Positions 1 to 7,478 of a DNA stretch of 17,078 nt are shown here, in pieces. The DNA comes from DASRTE01 sp035656095. Its GTDB lineage: Bacteria > Actinomycetota > Actinomycetes > Jiangellales > Jiangellaceae. Under the pieces are notes generated by a model that did no database searches, had not been told where the DNA came from, and worked only from the letters and a program-made list of their open reading frames with translations. Within the stretch, counting starts at the first letter, position 1, and each line of letters starts with the position of its first letter. Made by a program: the position numbers and the translations under genes. The stretch lies in NCBI GenBank assembly GCA_035656095.1, contig DASRTE010000096.1, positions 1 to 17,078 on the forward strand, read 5' to 3'.

Positions 1-135
1 CTCGACGAAGCCCGGCAGGCCGCTGCCGAGTCCGGTCCCACGGCCCTCACCGCCCAGGACGAGGCGCCCGACACGGCGCCGCTGCAACGCTCGCACAGCG
101 AGGAAGCCGACCCGATCCCGGGAGGTGGCGCATGA
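1..135 (+). CDS. C-terminal tail of probable nucleoside ABC transporter ATP-binding protein (partial)
   Basis: Only the last 44 codons lie in the window, ending in TGA at 133-135. The tail is rich in Ala, Glu, Asp and Pro and contains none of the ABC signature motifs, so the identity rests on context: it directly precedes, with a 4-base ATGA overlap, two BmpC/YufP-YufQ-type permeases whose operons normally place the ATPase immediately upstream. If correct, the protein would energise nucleoside import at the inner face of the membrane. The polar tail (Glu-Glu-Ala-Asp-Pro and a Gly-rich end) looks like an unstructured extension after the second nucleotide-binding domain. The frame is certain because of the overlap and lack of stops; the function is inferred. 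Confidence 0.6.
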   Translation, partial: LDEARQAAAESGPTALTAQDEAPDTAPLQRSHSEEADPIPGGGA

Positions 136-1373
136 CCGGCACCGCGACGACCGAGGCACCGCCTCCGCCCGCACCGGAAGAGCAGCAGTGGGCGCCGACC
201 GGACGCGGCCGGCAGTTGCGCGACACCGTCGTTCTCACGCTGCTGTCGGTTCTGCTCGCCCTGGCGGTCAGCGCCGTCCTGATCATCATCGCCGACCCGG
301 ACGTCCAGGACGCCGCGGGATACCTCTTCTCCGCCCCCGGCGACACGCTGCGGGCCTCCTGGGACGCCGTCTCCAACGCGTACGTGGCCCTGTTCCAGGG
401 TGCCGTCATCGATCCGACGGCCGTCTCGCTCACCTCGGCACTGCGCCCTTTCACCGAGTCGCTCGTCTTCGCCGTCCCGCTCATCGCGGCCGGCCTCTCG
501 GTGGGCCTGGCGTTCCAAGCCGGCCTGTTCAACATCGGCGCCGAGGGCCAGATCATCCTGGGTGCGATCGGAGCGGCCTGGATCGGCTTCGCCCTCGACC
601 TGCCACCGGTCGTGCACGTGATCGCGGCCCTGCTGGGCGGGGTCGTGGGCGGCGCCATCTGGGGTGGCATCCCGGGCTTCCTCAAGGCACGCACGGGTGC
701 CCACGAGGTCATCACCACGATCATGCTCAACTACATCGCGCGGTTCCTGCTGCTCTACCTGTTGTCGACGACCACCTTTCAGCGGCCTGGCCGCAATGAC
801 CCGATCAGTCCCCAGGTCGACACGGACGCGCAAGTGCCGCTGCTGCTCGGTGACTGGTCCCGGCTGCATGCGGGGCTGTTGGTCGCCCTCGCGACGGCCG
901 TCGGCGTCTGGTGGCTGCTCAACCGGAGCACCGTGGGCTTCAAGCTCCGTGCCGTCGGTGCCAACCCGTGGGCATCGCGAACGGCCGGCATCCGCACCGG
1001 CATGACCATCTTCCTCGCCATGGCGGTCGCGGGTGGCCTGGCCGGTCTCGCGGGTGCCTTCCAGATCGTCAGCACGGAGCGCTCGCTGACCCCGGGCATC
1101 TCCGCCGGCATCGGATTCGACGCGATCACGGTGGCGCTTCTCGGCCGCGGCAACCCGCTGGGCATCGTGCTGGCCGGCACGCTGTTCGGCGCGCTGCGCG
1201 CCGGCGGCGTCACCATGCAGGCGAGGACGGGCACGCCCATCGACATCGTGCTCGTGGTCCAGTCGCTCATCGTGCTCTTCATCGCGGCACCCCCGCTGGT
1301 GCGAGCCGTCTTCCGGATCAAGACACCCGGCGCCGCCGGGACGCTCCAGGTCTCGAAGGGGTGGAACGCATGA
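132..1373 (+). CDS. Nucleoside-type ABC transporter permease (YufP/BmpC-like)
   Basis: This 413-residue integral membrane protein is a branched-chain/ribose-family permease of the type paired with BMP-family nucleoside-binding lipoproteins. It has a cytoplasmic Pro/Glu-rich N-terminus (residues 1-30), a first hydrophobic helix near 32-54, a long extracytoplasmic stretch, then a series of helices from about 111. The conserved FNIGAEGQ motif lies at 133-140, and a segment near 185-203 (KARTGAHEVITTIMLN) corresponds to the coupling region that contacts the ATPase. The ATG overlaps the stop of the preceding gene and has a strong SD (GGAGG at 121-125, 6 bases upstream). Its own stop overlaps the next start, so the two permeases are translationally coupled and probably form a heterodimeric channel. 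Family assignment is firm. Nucleoside specificity is inferred from the adjacent cdd and deoA. Confidence 0.92.
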   Translation: MTGTATTEAPPPPAPEEQQWAPTGRGRQLRDTVVLTLLSVLLALAVSAVLIIIADPDVQDAAGYLFSAPGDTLRASWDAVSNAYVALFQGAVIDPTAVSLTSALRPFTESLVFAVPLIAAGLSVGLAFQAGLFNIGAEGQIILGAIGAAWIGFALDLPPVVHVIAALLGGVVGGAIWGGIPGFLKARTGAHEVITTIMLNYIARFLLLYLLSTTTFQRPGRNDPISPQVDTDAQVPLLLGDWSRLHAGLLVALATAVGVWWLLNRSTVGFKLRAVGANPWASRTAGIRTGMTIFLAMAVAGGLAGLAGAFQIVSTERSLTPGISAGIGFDAITVALLGRGNPLGIVLAGTLFGALRAGGVTMQARTGTPIDIVLVVQSLIVLFIAAPPLVRAVFRIKTPGAAGTLQVSKGWNA

Positions 1374-2665
1374 GCACCGCGACGACACCCCTTGTGCCCT
1401 CGGCGGCCCCGGAGGAGCGCGTGGTCACCGAGCGTCCGCCAAGGTGGCGCGTCCCGATCACGATGGCGGTCTTCGGGATCGTCGCGCTGGTGGCCTTCGG
1501 CCTCGGCTCCGACTCGGGTGAGACGAGCACGTTCGGCATCACATTGGGCTCGGAGGCCTTCGAGATCGCACCGCTCGAACTGCCGACCCGCACCAGCGCG
1601 ATCGTGCTGTCGGTCGCGTGCCTCGCTCTGGCTGGCTTCGCAGCGCTTCGGGTTTCGCGCCAGCAGCAGATCCCGCTGTGGGTGACCATCGGCTTCGCGG
1701 CGCTCTGGCTGCTGGCGTTCATGATCTGGGCCATCGCCGGCAACACCGTCTCCCTGACCGGGCTGCTGCGCGGCACCGTGCTGCTGGCCGTACCGCTCGT
1801 CTTCGGCGCGCTGTCCGGTGTCCTGTGCGAGCGGGCCGGGGTCATCAACATCGCGATCGAGGGTCAGTTGCTCGCCGGTGCCTTCCTGTCGGCGGTCGTG
1901 GCGAGTCTCACCGACAACCTCTGGATCGGCCTGGTTGCTGCGCCCATTGCCGGGCTCCTGGTCGGGATCCTGCTGGCGCTGTTCACCATCCGCTATATCG
2001 TCGACCAGATCATCGTCGGTGTTGTGCTCAACGTGCTGGTCATCGGGTTGACCGGCTTCCTCTACAGCCGAGTTCTCGCAGCCGAGCAGGACGTGTGGAA
2101 CCAGCCCGGCACGTTCAGCCGGATCAAGTTACCGATCCTGGGCGACATCCCCGTGCTCGGTCCGGTGCTCTTCGATCAGTCGATCATCGTCTACCTCATG
2201 TACGTGGCGGTTGCGGTCGTCCACGTTGCGCTCTTCTACACCCGCTGGGGCCTGCGGGTCCGTGCGGTGGGCGAGCACCCGACGGCGGCCGACACGGTCG
2301 GCATCCAGGTCAACCGCACCAGAGTCAAGAATGTCCTGATGGGCGGTGCCATGGCCGGCCTCGGCGGCGCCTTCTTCACCATCGGCTCGGTCGGTGCGTT
2401 CGGCCGCGAGATGACGGCCGGCCAGGGCTTCATCGCTCTGGCGGCGATGATCTTCGGGCGCTGGTCACCGATCGGTGCGCTGTTCGCGGCGCTGCTGTTC
2501 GGGTTCGCCAACAACGTGCAGAGCATCCTCGGCATCATCGGAACGCCGATCCCGAGCCAGTTCATGCTGATGGCCCCATACCTGGCGACGATCTTCGCGG
2601 TCGCGGGCCTGGTCGGCCGGGTGCGGGCGCCCGCAGCCGACGGCCAGCCTTACATCAAGGGCTGA
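1370..2665 (+). CDS. Nucleoside-type ABC transporter permease, second subunit (YufQ-like)
   Basis: The 431-residue protein is the partner permease. After a polar N-terminus (about 1-28) it has several hydrophobic helices. The conserved GVINIAIEGQ motif (near residues 157-166) parallels the FNIGAEGQ motif of the first permease, and the downstream segment with FTIRYIVDQIIVGVVLN matches the family's coupling loop. The start chosen is the ATG at 1370, overlapping the previous stop (ATGA), with AAGGGG at 1356-1361 as SD; the same frame is open further upstream but that is antisense-like read-through inside the first permease gene. cdd begins 6 bases after the stop. Together the two permeases, the upstream ATPase and a binding lipoprotein (outside the window) should import nucleosides. 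Confidence 0.92.
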   Translation: MSTATTPLVPSAAPEERVVTERPPRWRVPITMAVFGIVALVAFGLGSDSGETSTFGITLGSEAFEIAPLELPTRTSAIVLSVACLALAGFAALRVSRQQQIPLWVTIGFAALWLLAFMIWAIAGNTVSLTGLLRGTVLLAVPLVFGALSGVLCERAGVINIAIEGQLLAGAFLSAVVASLTDNLWIGLVAAPIAGLLVGILLALFTIRYIVDQIIVGVVLNVLVIGLTGFLYSRVLAAEQDVWNQPGTFSRIKLPILGDIPVLGPVLFDQSIIVYLMYVAVAVVHVALFYTRWGLRVRAVGEHPTAADTVGIQVNRTRVKNVLMGGAMAGLGGAFFTIGSVGAFGREMTAGQGFIALAAMIFGRWSPIGALFAALLFGFANNVQSILGIIGTPIPSQFMLMAPYLATIFAVAGLVGRVRAPAADGQPYIKG

Positions 2666-2671
2666 CCTGCG

Positions 2672-3076
2672 ATGGGTGATCCGGGCCCAGCCGTCGACTG
2701 GGAGGTGCTGCGCTCTCGCGCTCACGAGGTGATGCTTCGCGCGTACGCGCCGTACTCGGGATTCCCGGTCGGCGCCGCCGCTCTCGTCGACGACGGGCGG
2801 ATCGTGGTCGGCTGCAACGTCGAGAACGCGTCGTACGGAGTCACGCTGTGTGCCGAGTGTGGGCTCGTGTCGTCGCTACACGCCACCGGCGGGGGGCGCC
2901 TGGTCGCCGTCACCTGTGTCGGCGCGAGGGGTCAGCGGCTCATGCCGTGCGGGCGTTGCCGGCAGTTGCTGTCGGAGAATGGGGGTGCGGGCCTGCTGGT
3001 CGAAACCCCGCAGGGCGTGCAGACCATGAACGAGGTGCTGCCGCATGCTTTCGGGCCGGAGGACCTGCAGGTGTGA
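2672..3076 (+). CDS. cdd: Cytidine deaminase
   Basis: Small homotetrameric-type cytidine deaminase of 134 residues, converting cytidine and deoxycytidine to uridine and deoxyuridine in the cytoplasm. The zinc site is complete: Cys60-Ala-Glu62 (zinc ligand and catalytic glutamate) and Pro-Cys93-Gly-Arg-Cys96. The substrate motif NVENASYG sits at 49-56. After the catalytic Glu the sequence continues Cys-Gly-Leu, resembling the actinobacterial CAECA variant as I recall it. Length is normal for the family. ATG 2672 lies 6 bases after the permease stop, with AAGGG at 2657-2661 as SD. It supplies uridine-type nucleosides to downstream phosphorolysis by the DeoA encoded 1 kb further on. The stop overlaps the next GTG start (GTGA). 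Confidence 0.97.
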   Translation: MGDPGPAVDWEVLRSRAHEVMLRAYAPYSGFPVGAAALVDDGRIVVGCNVENASYGVTLCAECGLVSSLHATGGGRLVAVTCVGARGQRLMPCGRCRQLLSENGGAGLLVETPQGVQTMNEVLPHAFGPEDLQV

Positions 3077-3459
3077 GCCCCGCCGATCACGGACCGGCCG
3101 AGCCGCCCGACCCCCTACCCCGGCTCGTGGGCTACGTCGCATTGGCCATGATCGCCCTCGGCGGGCTGGCCGTTGCCGCCGGAACCATCGGCGTCTCGGA
3201 CCCCTCGACCGGCCGGGCACTCGCCGCCATGGCGGTGATGATCACAGGAGCGGCCTTCGTCCTGGTCGGATGGCGGCTTCGCCGGCACGAGCGCTGGGCC
3301 TACGTCGCCGCGATCGTGCTGCTGACGGGTCTGGGCGGGATCTGGCTCTTTCGTGCCCTCGTCGACCGCGAGGCCTGGTTCGTCGGGCAGATCTTCGGGC
3401 CGGCGCTCGGCCTCTGGGCACTGCTGCGGCCGGAATCCCGCAGGCACTTCGCCCGGTGA
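3073..3459 (+). CDS. Small hypothetical membrane protein
   Basis: A 128-residue protein I do not recognise as a named family. After a short Pro/Asp-rich N-terminus it has three clear hydrophobic segments (about 17-40, 48-69 and 76-98) and a shorter fourth near 105-120, ending in a basic tail. A four-helix inner-membrane protein is the most likely topology. The GTG start at 3073 overlaps the cdd stop (GTGA), with GGAGG at 3058-3062 about 10 bases upstream, so it is translationally coupled to cdd. The context suggests an accessory role in nucleoside uptake, or simply hitch-hiking in the operon; neither can be decided from sequence. A 6-bp-arm hairpin follows the stop. Confidence 0.8.
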   Translation: MSPADHGPAEPPDPLPRLVGYVALAMIALGGLAVAAGTIGVSDPSTGRALAAMAVMITGAAFVLVGWRLRRHERWAYVAAIVLLTGLGGIWLFRALVDREAWFVGQIFGPALGLWALLRPESRRHFAR

Positions 3460-3466
3460 GCGCGTT

Positions 3467-3481
3467 CGCTCGCAGCGAGCG
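3467..3481 (+). terminator. Short GC hairpin after the cdd/membrane-protein genes
   Basis: CGCTCG (3467-3472) and CGAGCG (3476-3481) are perfect inverted arms around a 3-base loop, 8 bases after the stop of the small membrane protein. No T-run follows, as is common in high-GC actinobacteria. It may attenuate transcription before the haemoglobin gene, or may have no function. Confidence 0.35.
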
Positions 3482-3542
3482 CCACTATCGACCTCGCTGG
3501 CTGGATGCCATCGTGACGGGAGCGGGCGCATGGAGGCAGCGG

Positions 3543-4007
3543 ATGGGTGACGACGTTCCCACGGTGTACGCGTGGGCGGGTGGGCGCGCCGCGTTCGACC
3601 GGCTGACGGGGGAGTTCTACCGCCGCGTGCGCGACGACGACGTCCTGGCGGCCCTGTTCGCGGACATGCCCGCAGAGCATCCACAGCACGTCGCGACCTG
3701 GCTCGCCGAGGTGTTCGGCGGGCCGGCCGACTACACGGCGCACCACGGTGGGTACACGCACATGCTGGCCAAGCATCTCGGTCTGGCCATCACCGAACGC
3801 CAACGCGTGCGGTGGGTGCACCTGATCTGCGAGGCTGCCGACGCGGCCGGCCTGCCCGACGATCCCGAGTTCCGGTCGGCCTTCGTCGCGTACGTGGAGT
3901 GGGGAACGCGCCTGGCGATGTCGAACTCGCAGCCGGGTGCCAGCCCGCCACCAGCCGCTCCGGTGCCTCGTTGGGGCTGGGGTGAGGCGCCTCCGTACAT
4001 CGGGTAG
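3543..4007 (+). CDS. Group II truncated haemoglobin (GlbO-like)
   Basis: This 154-residue protein is a 2-over-2 haem protein of the truncated haemoglobin group II class, which binds O2 and reacts with NO or peroxide in the cytoplasm. Visible family marks are Phe-Tyr at 25-26 (Tyr26 in the B10 position), the Gly-Gly-Pro helix break at 59-61, a His at 78 in AKHLGL that fits the proximal haem ligand, and Trp91 at the group II G8 position. A 25-residue Pro-rich tail with a WGWGEAPP motif extends beyond the globin fold; I recall this in actinobacterial homologues. ATG 3543 has a textbook SD (GGAGG at 3532-3536). It sits between the cdd pair and deoA on the same strand. No obvious functional link to nucleoside salvage is known to me, so the placement is notable. 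Confidence 0.93.
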   Translation: MGDDVPTVYAWAGGRAAFDRLTGEFYRRVRDDDVLAALFADMPAEHPQHVATWLAEVFGGPADYTAHHGGYTHMLAKHLGLAITERQRVRWVHLICEAADAAGLPDDPEFRSAFVAYVEWGTRLAMSNSQPGASPPPAAPVPRWGWGEAPPYIG

Positions 4008-4078
4008 CTCCGCGGCCGCGACGTCAGCGTCGGGCTGGCAGGCTGGCTGTGGCCGAGTGGGTCGGGAAGGATCGGGGC

Positions 4079-5371
4079 GTGGCCGAGGGATTCGACGCCG
4101 TCGACGTGATCTGTACCAAGCGCGACGGAGCTGAGCTGTCCGACGAGCAGATCGACTGGGTGGTCGACGCCTACACCCGTGGTGCGGTCGCCGACGAGCA
4201 GATGTCGGCGCTGGCGATGGCGATCCTGCTGCGGGGGATGTCCCGCCGTGAGGTCGGTCGCTGGACCGCTGCGATGGTCGCCAGCGGGTCACGTATGGAC
4301 TGGTCGGCGGTCGAGCGACCGACCACCGACAAGCACTCGACCGGCGGTGTGGGCGACAAGATCACCTTGCCGCTGGCACCCACTGTGGCAGCCTGCGGGG
4401 CCGCAGTGCCGCAGCTGTCCGGACGGGGTCTAGGGCACACCGGGGGCACGCTGGACAAGCTGGAGTCGATCTCAGGCTGGCGAGCCTCGCTGTCGGGTGT
4501 GGAGATGCTGAGCCAGCTCCGCACCGTCGGCGCCGTCGTCTGCGCGGCCGGTGCCGACCTGGCCCCGGCGGACAAGAAGCTCTACGCGCTGCGCGACGTC
4601 ACCGGAACGGTCGAGGCGATCCCGCTGATCGCGTCGTCGATCATGAGCAAGAAGATCGCCGAGGGCACCGGTGCGCTGGTCCTCGACGTGAAGGTGGGTT
4701 CCGGCGCGTTCATGAAGGATGTCGACTCGGCCCGTGAACTGGCGCGGACGATGGTCGACCTCGGTACCGACGCGGGGGTCCGCACGGTTGCGCTGCTGAC
4801 CGGGATGGATACCCCTCTCGGGCTCACGGCCGGCAACGCCCTGGAAGTCCGCGAGTCGGTGGAGGTCCTGGCCGGCGGCGGACCGCAGGACGTCGTCGAG
4901 CTCACGGTGGCGCTGGCGCGCGAGATGTTGACCGCCGCCGGGTTGGACGGCGTCAAGGACCCGGCGGACGCCCTGACCGACGGATCCGCGATGGACGTGT
5001 GGCGGGCGATGATCGTGGCTCAGGGAGGCGACCTCGACTCGCCCCTGCCGGTCGCGGCGGAGACCCACGTCGTGCTCGCCCCGGCCGACGGCGTCGTGAC
5101 CCGGCTGGACGCGTATGGCGTGGGCGTCGCCGCGTGGCGGCTGGGAGCCGGCCGAGCCCGCAAGGAGGATCCGGTGCAGGCCGGCGCGGGCGTCGAGATG
5201 CATGCCAAGCCGGGGGCTTTCGTGCGGGCCGGTGAACCGTTGCTGACCCTGCACACCGACGAGCCGGATCGGTTCGAGCGTGCTCTGCAGGCCCTCGAGG
5301 GCGCCTACGACATCGCACCTACCGGCTCGCGGCCCGACCTCCTTCCGCTGGTCATCGAGCGGGTCGACTGA
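4079..5371 (+). CDS. deoA: Thymidine (pyrimidine-nucleoside) phosphorylase
   Basis: A 430-residue enzyme that cleaves thymidine or deoxyuridine with phosphate to the base and deoxyribose-1-phosphate. Key motifs are DKHSTGGVGDK at 84-94 (phosphate site), the thymidine phosphorylase signature SGRGLGHTGGTLDKLE at 114-129, and SSIMSKKIAEG plus DVKVGSGAFMK further on. A C-terminal alpha/beta domain (about 335-430) completes the normal length. I chose GTG 4079 because GGAAGG at 4065-4070 gives an 8-base spacing and the first residues then line up with actinobacterial homologues. GTG 4049 is in frame but has only a weak SD. It completes the uptake-deamination-phosphorolysis set and converges on the polymerase gene at 5389. 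Confidence 0.96.
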   Translation: MAEGFDAVDVICTKRDGAELSDEQIDWVVDAYTRGAVADEQMSALAMAILLRGMSRREVGRWTAAMVASGSRMDWSAVERPTTDKHSTGGVGDKITLPLAPTVAACGAAVPQLSGRGLGHTGGTLDKLESISGWRASLSGVEMLSQLRTVGAVVCAAGADLAPADKKLYALRDVTGTVEAIPLIASSIMSKKIAEGTGALVLDVKVGSGAFMKDVDSARELARTMVDLGTDAGVRTVALLTGMDTPLGLTAGNALEVRESVEVLAGGGPQDVVELTVALAREMLTAAGLDGVKDPADALTDGSAMDVWRAMIVAQGGDLDSPLPVAAETHVVLAPADGVVTRLDAYGVGVAAWRLGAGRARKEDPVQAGAGVEMHAKPGAFVRAGEPLLTLHTDEPDRFERALQALEGAYDIAPTGSRPDLLPLVIERVD

Positions 5372-5384
5372 CCCTGATCAGGGT
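5371..5384. terminator. Palindromic candidate bidirectional terminator
   Basis: ACCCTGATCAGGGT is a perfect 14-bp palindrome starting on the last base of the deoA stop codon. It occupies nearly all of the 17-base space before the convergent polymerase gene stop (5389-5391). Flanking GACTG (5366-5370) and CAGTC (5390-5394) could extend the stem. Position between converging genes suggests a shared terminator. No T-run is present. Confidence 0.45.
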
Positions 5385-5388
5385 GTCG

Positions 5389-6339
5389 TCAGTCGCCACG
5401 GGCGGCCCGCGCCCGCCGCTTGCCCTCGTGCATCGCCTGCACCCGGGCGACGGGGATCGCGCGGCCCTCCTCGACCAACTCCGGGCTCAGCCGCTGCGGC
5501 TCGGGCATCCGGTCGGCCCAGGGGTCGTCCCCACCGATCAACGTCGGCACGGTGTGCACGGTGAAATCGCCTGGCGAAACGCGATCGAGCTCGTCCCAGG
5601 CCACCGGGAACGACACCGGAGTACCGGGCCGGACGCGCGGGCTGTAAGCGGCGATCACCGTTGCCCCGCCGGAGCGGGTCGAGTCGAGGAACACCTTGCC
5701 TCCGCGCTCGTCTCGGATGTACGCGGTCGTGGCGAGGACGGGATCGAGGCGCTCGGCGCGGGCCGCGATTGCGCGGGTGGCCGCAGCCACATCCTCCATC
5801 GGGTGTGCTGCAAGCGGGACGAACACATGCACGCCCTTCGCGCCGCTGGTCTTCACTGCACCTGCCAAGCCGGCGTCGGCCAGGGCTTGGCGGACCAGAT
5901 GGGCCGCGCGCACCACCAGGTCGAATGTGTCCGTGGACGGCGGGTCCAGGTCCATGACCAGGTGGGTCTGATGGTCACGGCGATCCATGCGAACCAGGGT
6001 CGGGTGGTACTCCACCGCACGCTGATTGGCGAACCACAGCAACGTGCGACGGTCGTTGCAGAGCGCGTAGGACACCTCCCGCTTCGAGGCCTCCGCCCAC
6101 AGCGGCACGGTCCGCACCCACGACGGCGTGTACTTCGGAACGTTCTTCTGCATGAACGGCGCCTGACCGCGGAGCACGCGGATCACCGACAGCGGTCGGT
6201 CGCGCAGTTCGGCGATGATGCGGTCCCCGACAGCGTCGAGGTAGTCCACCAGATCCCGCTTGATCGCGCCCGCCTGGTCGAACAGCGGCTGGTCGAGGTT
6301 GGTCAGCGACACACCGTCCCGTACCTCGTCGCGGCTCAT
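5389..6339 (-). CDS. Stand-alone LigD-type primase-polymerase (PolDom)
   Basis: A 316-residue protein of the archaeo-eukaryotic primase superfamily, equivalent to the polymerase domain of bacterial NHEJ ligase LigD but without ligase or nuclease domains. Visible catalytic features are Asp130-Leu-Asp132 in VMDLDPPS, the third Asp at 219 in FLDSTRSGG, the SGAKGVHV nucleotide-binding motif at 165-172, and His112 in VEYHPTL. The Lys-rich MQKNVPKYTPSW segment at 63-74 corresponds to the DNA/5'-phosphate-binding region. Mycobacteria carry similar free-standing enzymes (PolD1/PolD2), implicated in gap repair and ribonucleotide incorporation. Its ATG lies 4 bases past the serC stop, so it is the third gene of a citA-serC-polD unit. 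No ku or ligD is visible in the window. Confidence 0.93.
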   Translation of the reverse strand: MSRDEVRDGVSLTNLDQPLFDQAGAIKRDLVDYLDAVGDRIIAELRDRPLSVIRVLRGQAPFMQKNVPKYTPSWVRTVPLWAEASKREVSYALCNDRRTLLWFANQRAVEYHPTLVRMDRRDHQTHLVMDLDPPSTDTFDLVVRAAHLVRQALADAGLAGAVKTSGAKGVHVFVPLAAHPMEDVAAATRAIAARAERLDPVLATTAYIRDERGGKVFLDSTRSGGATVIAAYSPRVRPGTPVSFPVAWDELDRVSPGDFTVHTVPTLIGGDDPWADRMPEPQRLSPELVEEGRAIPVARVQAMHEGKRRARAARGD

Positions 6340-6343
6340 CCGA

Positions 6344-7474
6344 TCACACGAGCCGTTCGACGACGTAGTCGATGCAGGCGGTCAGGGCTTCCACGTCGTC
6401 CGGGTCGACCGCAGGGAACATGCCGACCCGGAGTTGGTTCCGCCCGAGGCTGCGGTAGGGGTTGACGTCGACGATGCCGTTGTCGCGCAGCGCGGCGATC
6501 ACCGCACCCGACTCGATGGAAGCGTCGATGTCGACGGTCCCGACCACCAGCGACCGGGCCGCCGGATCGGCGACGAACGGTGTCGCGTAGCCGCTCTTCT
6601 CGGCCCAGGTGTACAGCCTGCTCGACGAGTCCGCAGTGCGCCCGACGGCGAAGTCGAGGCCGCCGCCGGCCCGCAGCCAGTCGACCTGCTCGGCGAGCAG
6701 GAAGAGTGTCGCCACGGCGGGCGTGTTGTACGTCTGGTCCTTGCGGGAGTTGGCCACGGCGATCGCCAGGTCGAGCGATGCGGGTACGTACCGGTCGCCG
6801 GTCGCGATCTCCTCGACCCGAGTCAGCGCGCGTGGGGACATCACCGCGATCCACAGCCCGCCGTCGGATGCGAAGCACTTCTGTGGCGCGAAATAGTAGA
6901 CGTCCGCCTGTGCAGCATCGAGTGGAAGTCCTCCGGCGCCGCTCGTGGCGTCGACCACGACGAGCGCATCGTCGTCCGCGCCGGCGACCCGTCGGACCGG
7001 AGCCATCACGCCGGTCGAGGTCTCGTTGTGCGGCCACGCGTAGACGTCGACGCCGGGTTCGCCGTACGGGTGGGCGAGCGTGCCGGGATCGGCGCTCACC
7101 ACGGTCGGCTCGTCGAGCCAAGGTGCGCTGCGCGTCACGGCGGCGAACTTGGCGGAGAACTCCCCGAAGCTCAGGTGCTGGGCCCGGCGGCGGACCAGCC
7201 CGAAGGCCGCCGCGTCCCAGAACACGGTCGAGCCGCCGTTGCCGAGCACGACCTCGTAGCCGTCCGGCACAGCGAAGAGCTCGGCCACTCCTTCCCGGAC
7301 CCGCCGCACCAGCCGCTTGACCGGCGCCTGCCGGTGAGAGGTGCCGAGGTAGCTGGGACCGGCGGAGGCCAGTGCGGCTACCGCCTCGGGGGGGACCTTG
7401 CTCGGCCCGGAGCCGAACCGGCCGTCGCGGGGCCGCAGCTCATGGGGGAGCGTGATGCGTGCAGCGTCGGGCAT
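6344..7474 (-). CDS. serC: Phosphoserine aminotransferase
   Basis: A 376-residue PLP-dependent class V aminotransferase. It converts 3-phosphohydroxypyruvate and glutamate to phosphoserine in serine biosynthesis. The length and sequence match the mycobacterial-type SerC. Motifs include GSGPSKVP at 21-28, the cofactor-proximal GNGGST at 78-83, Trp147-Pro-His-Asn-Glu-Thr-Ser, and Lys199 in YYFAPQKCFASDGG, expected to form the Schiff base with PLP. The start is ATG at 7472-7474, 4 bases after the citA stop. The frame stays open further upstream but that would overlap citA. Lying between citA and polD with 4-base gaps, it is almost certainly co-transcribed with both. The PLP-making pdxH is divergent just beyond citA. 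Confidence 0.96.
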   Translation of the reverse strand: MPDAARITLPHELRPRDGRFGSGPSKVPPEAVAALASAGPSYLGTSHRQAPVKRLVRRVREGVAELFAVPDGYEVVLGNGGSTVFWDAAAFGLVRRRAQHLSFGEFSAKFAAVTRSAPWLDEPTVVSADPGTLAHPYGEPGVDVYAWPHNETSTGVMAPVRRVAGADDDALVVVDATSGAGGLPLDAAQADVYYFAPQKCFASDGGLWIAVMSPRALTRVEEIATGDRYVPASLDLAIAVANSRKDQTYNTPAVATLFLLAEQVDWLRAGGGLDFAVGRTADSSSRLYTWAEKSGYATPFVADPAARSLVVGTVDIDASIESGAVIAALRDNGIVDVNPYRSLGRNQLRVGMFPAVDPDDVEALTACIDYVVERLV

Positions 7475-7478
7475 GGGC

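Noticed and set aside
911..1369. In-frame upstream extension of the second permease
   Set aside because: It would overlap most of the first permease gene. The ATGA overlap and SD at 1356-1361 define the real start at 1370.
4049..4078. Alternative upstream GTG start for deoA
   Set aside because: It has no good SD, and the extra ten residues are not expected at the N-terminus of actinobacterial homologues.
5383..6465. Long plus-strand open frame opposite the primase-polymerase gene
   Set aside because: The minus strand carries full catalytic motifs. The plus-strand product is Arg/His/Gly-rich with no recognisable domain, as expected for antisense shadow.
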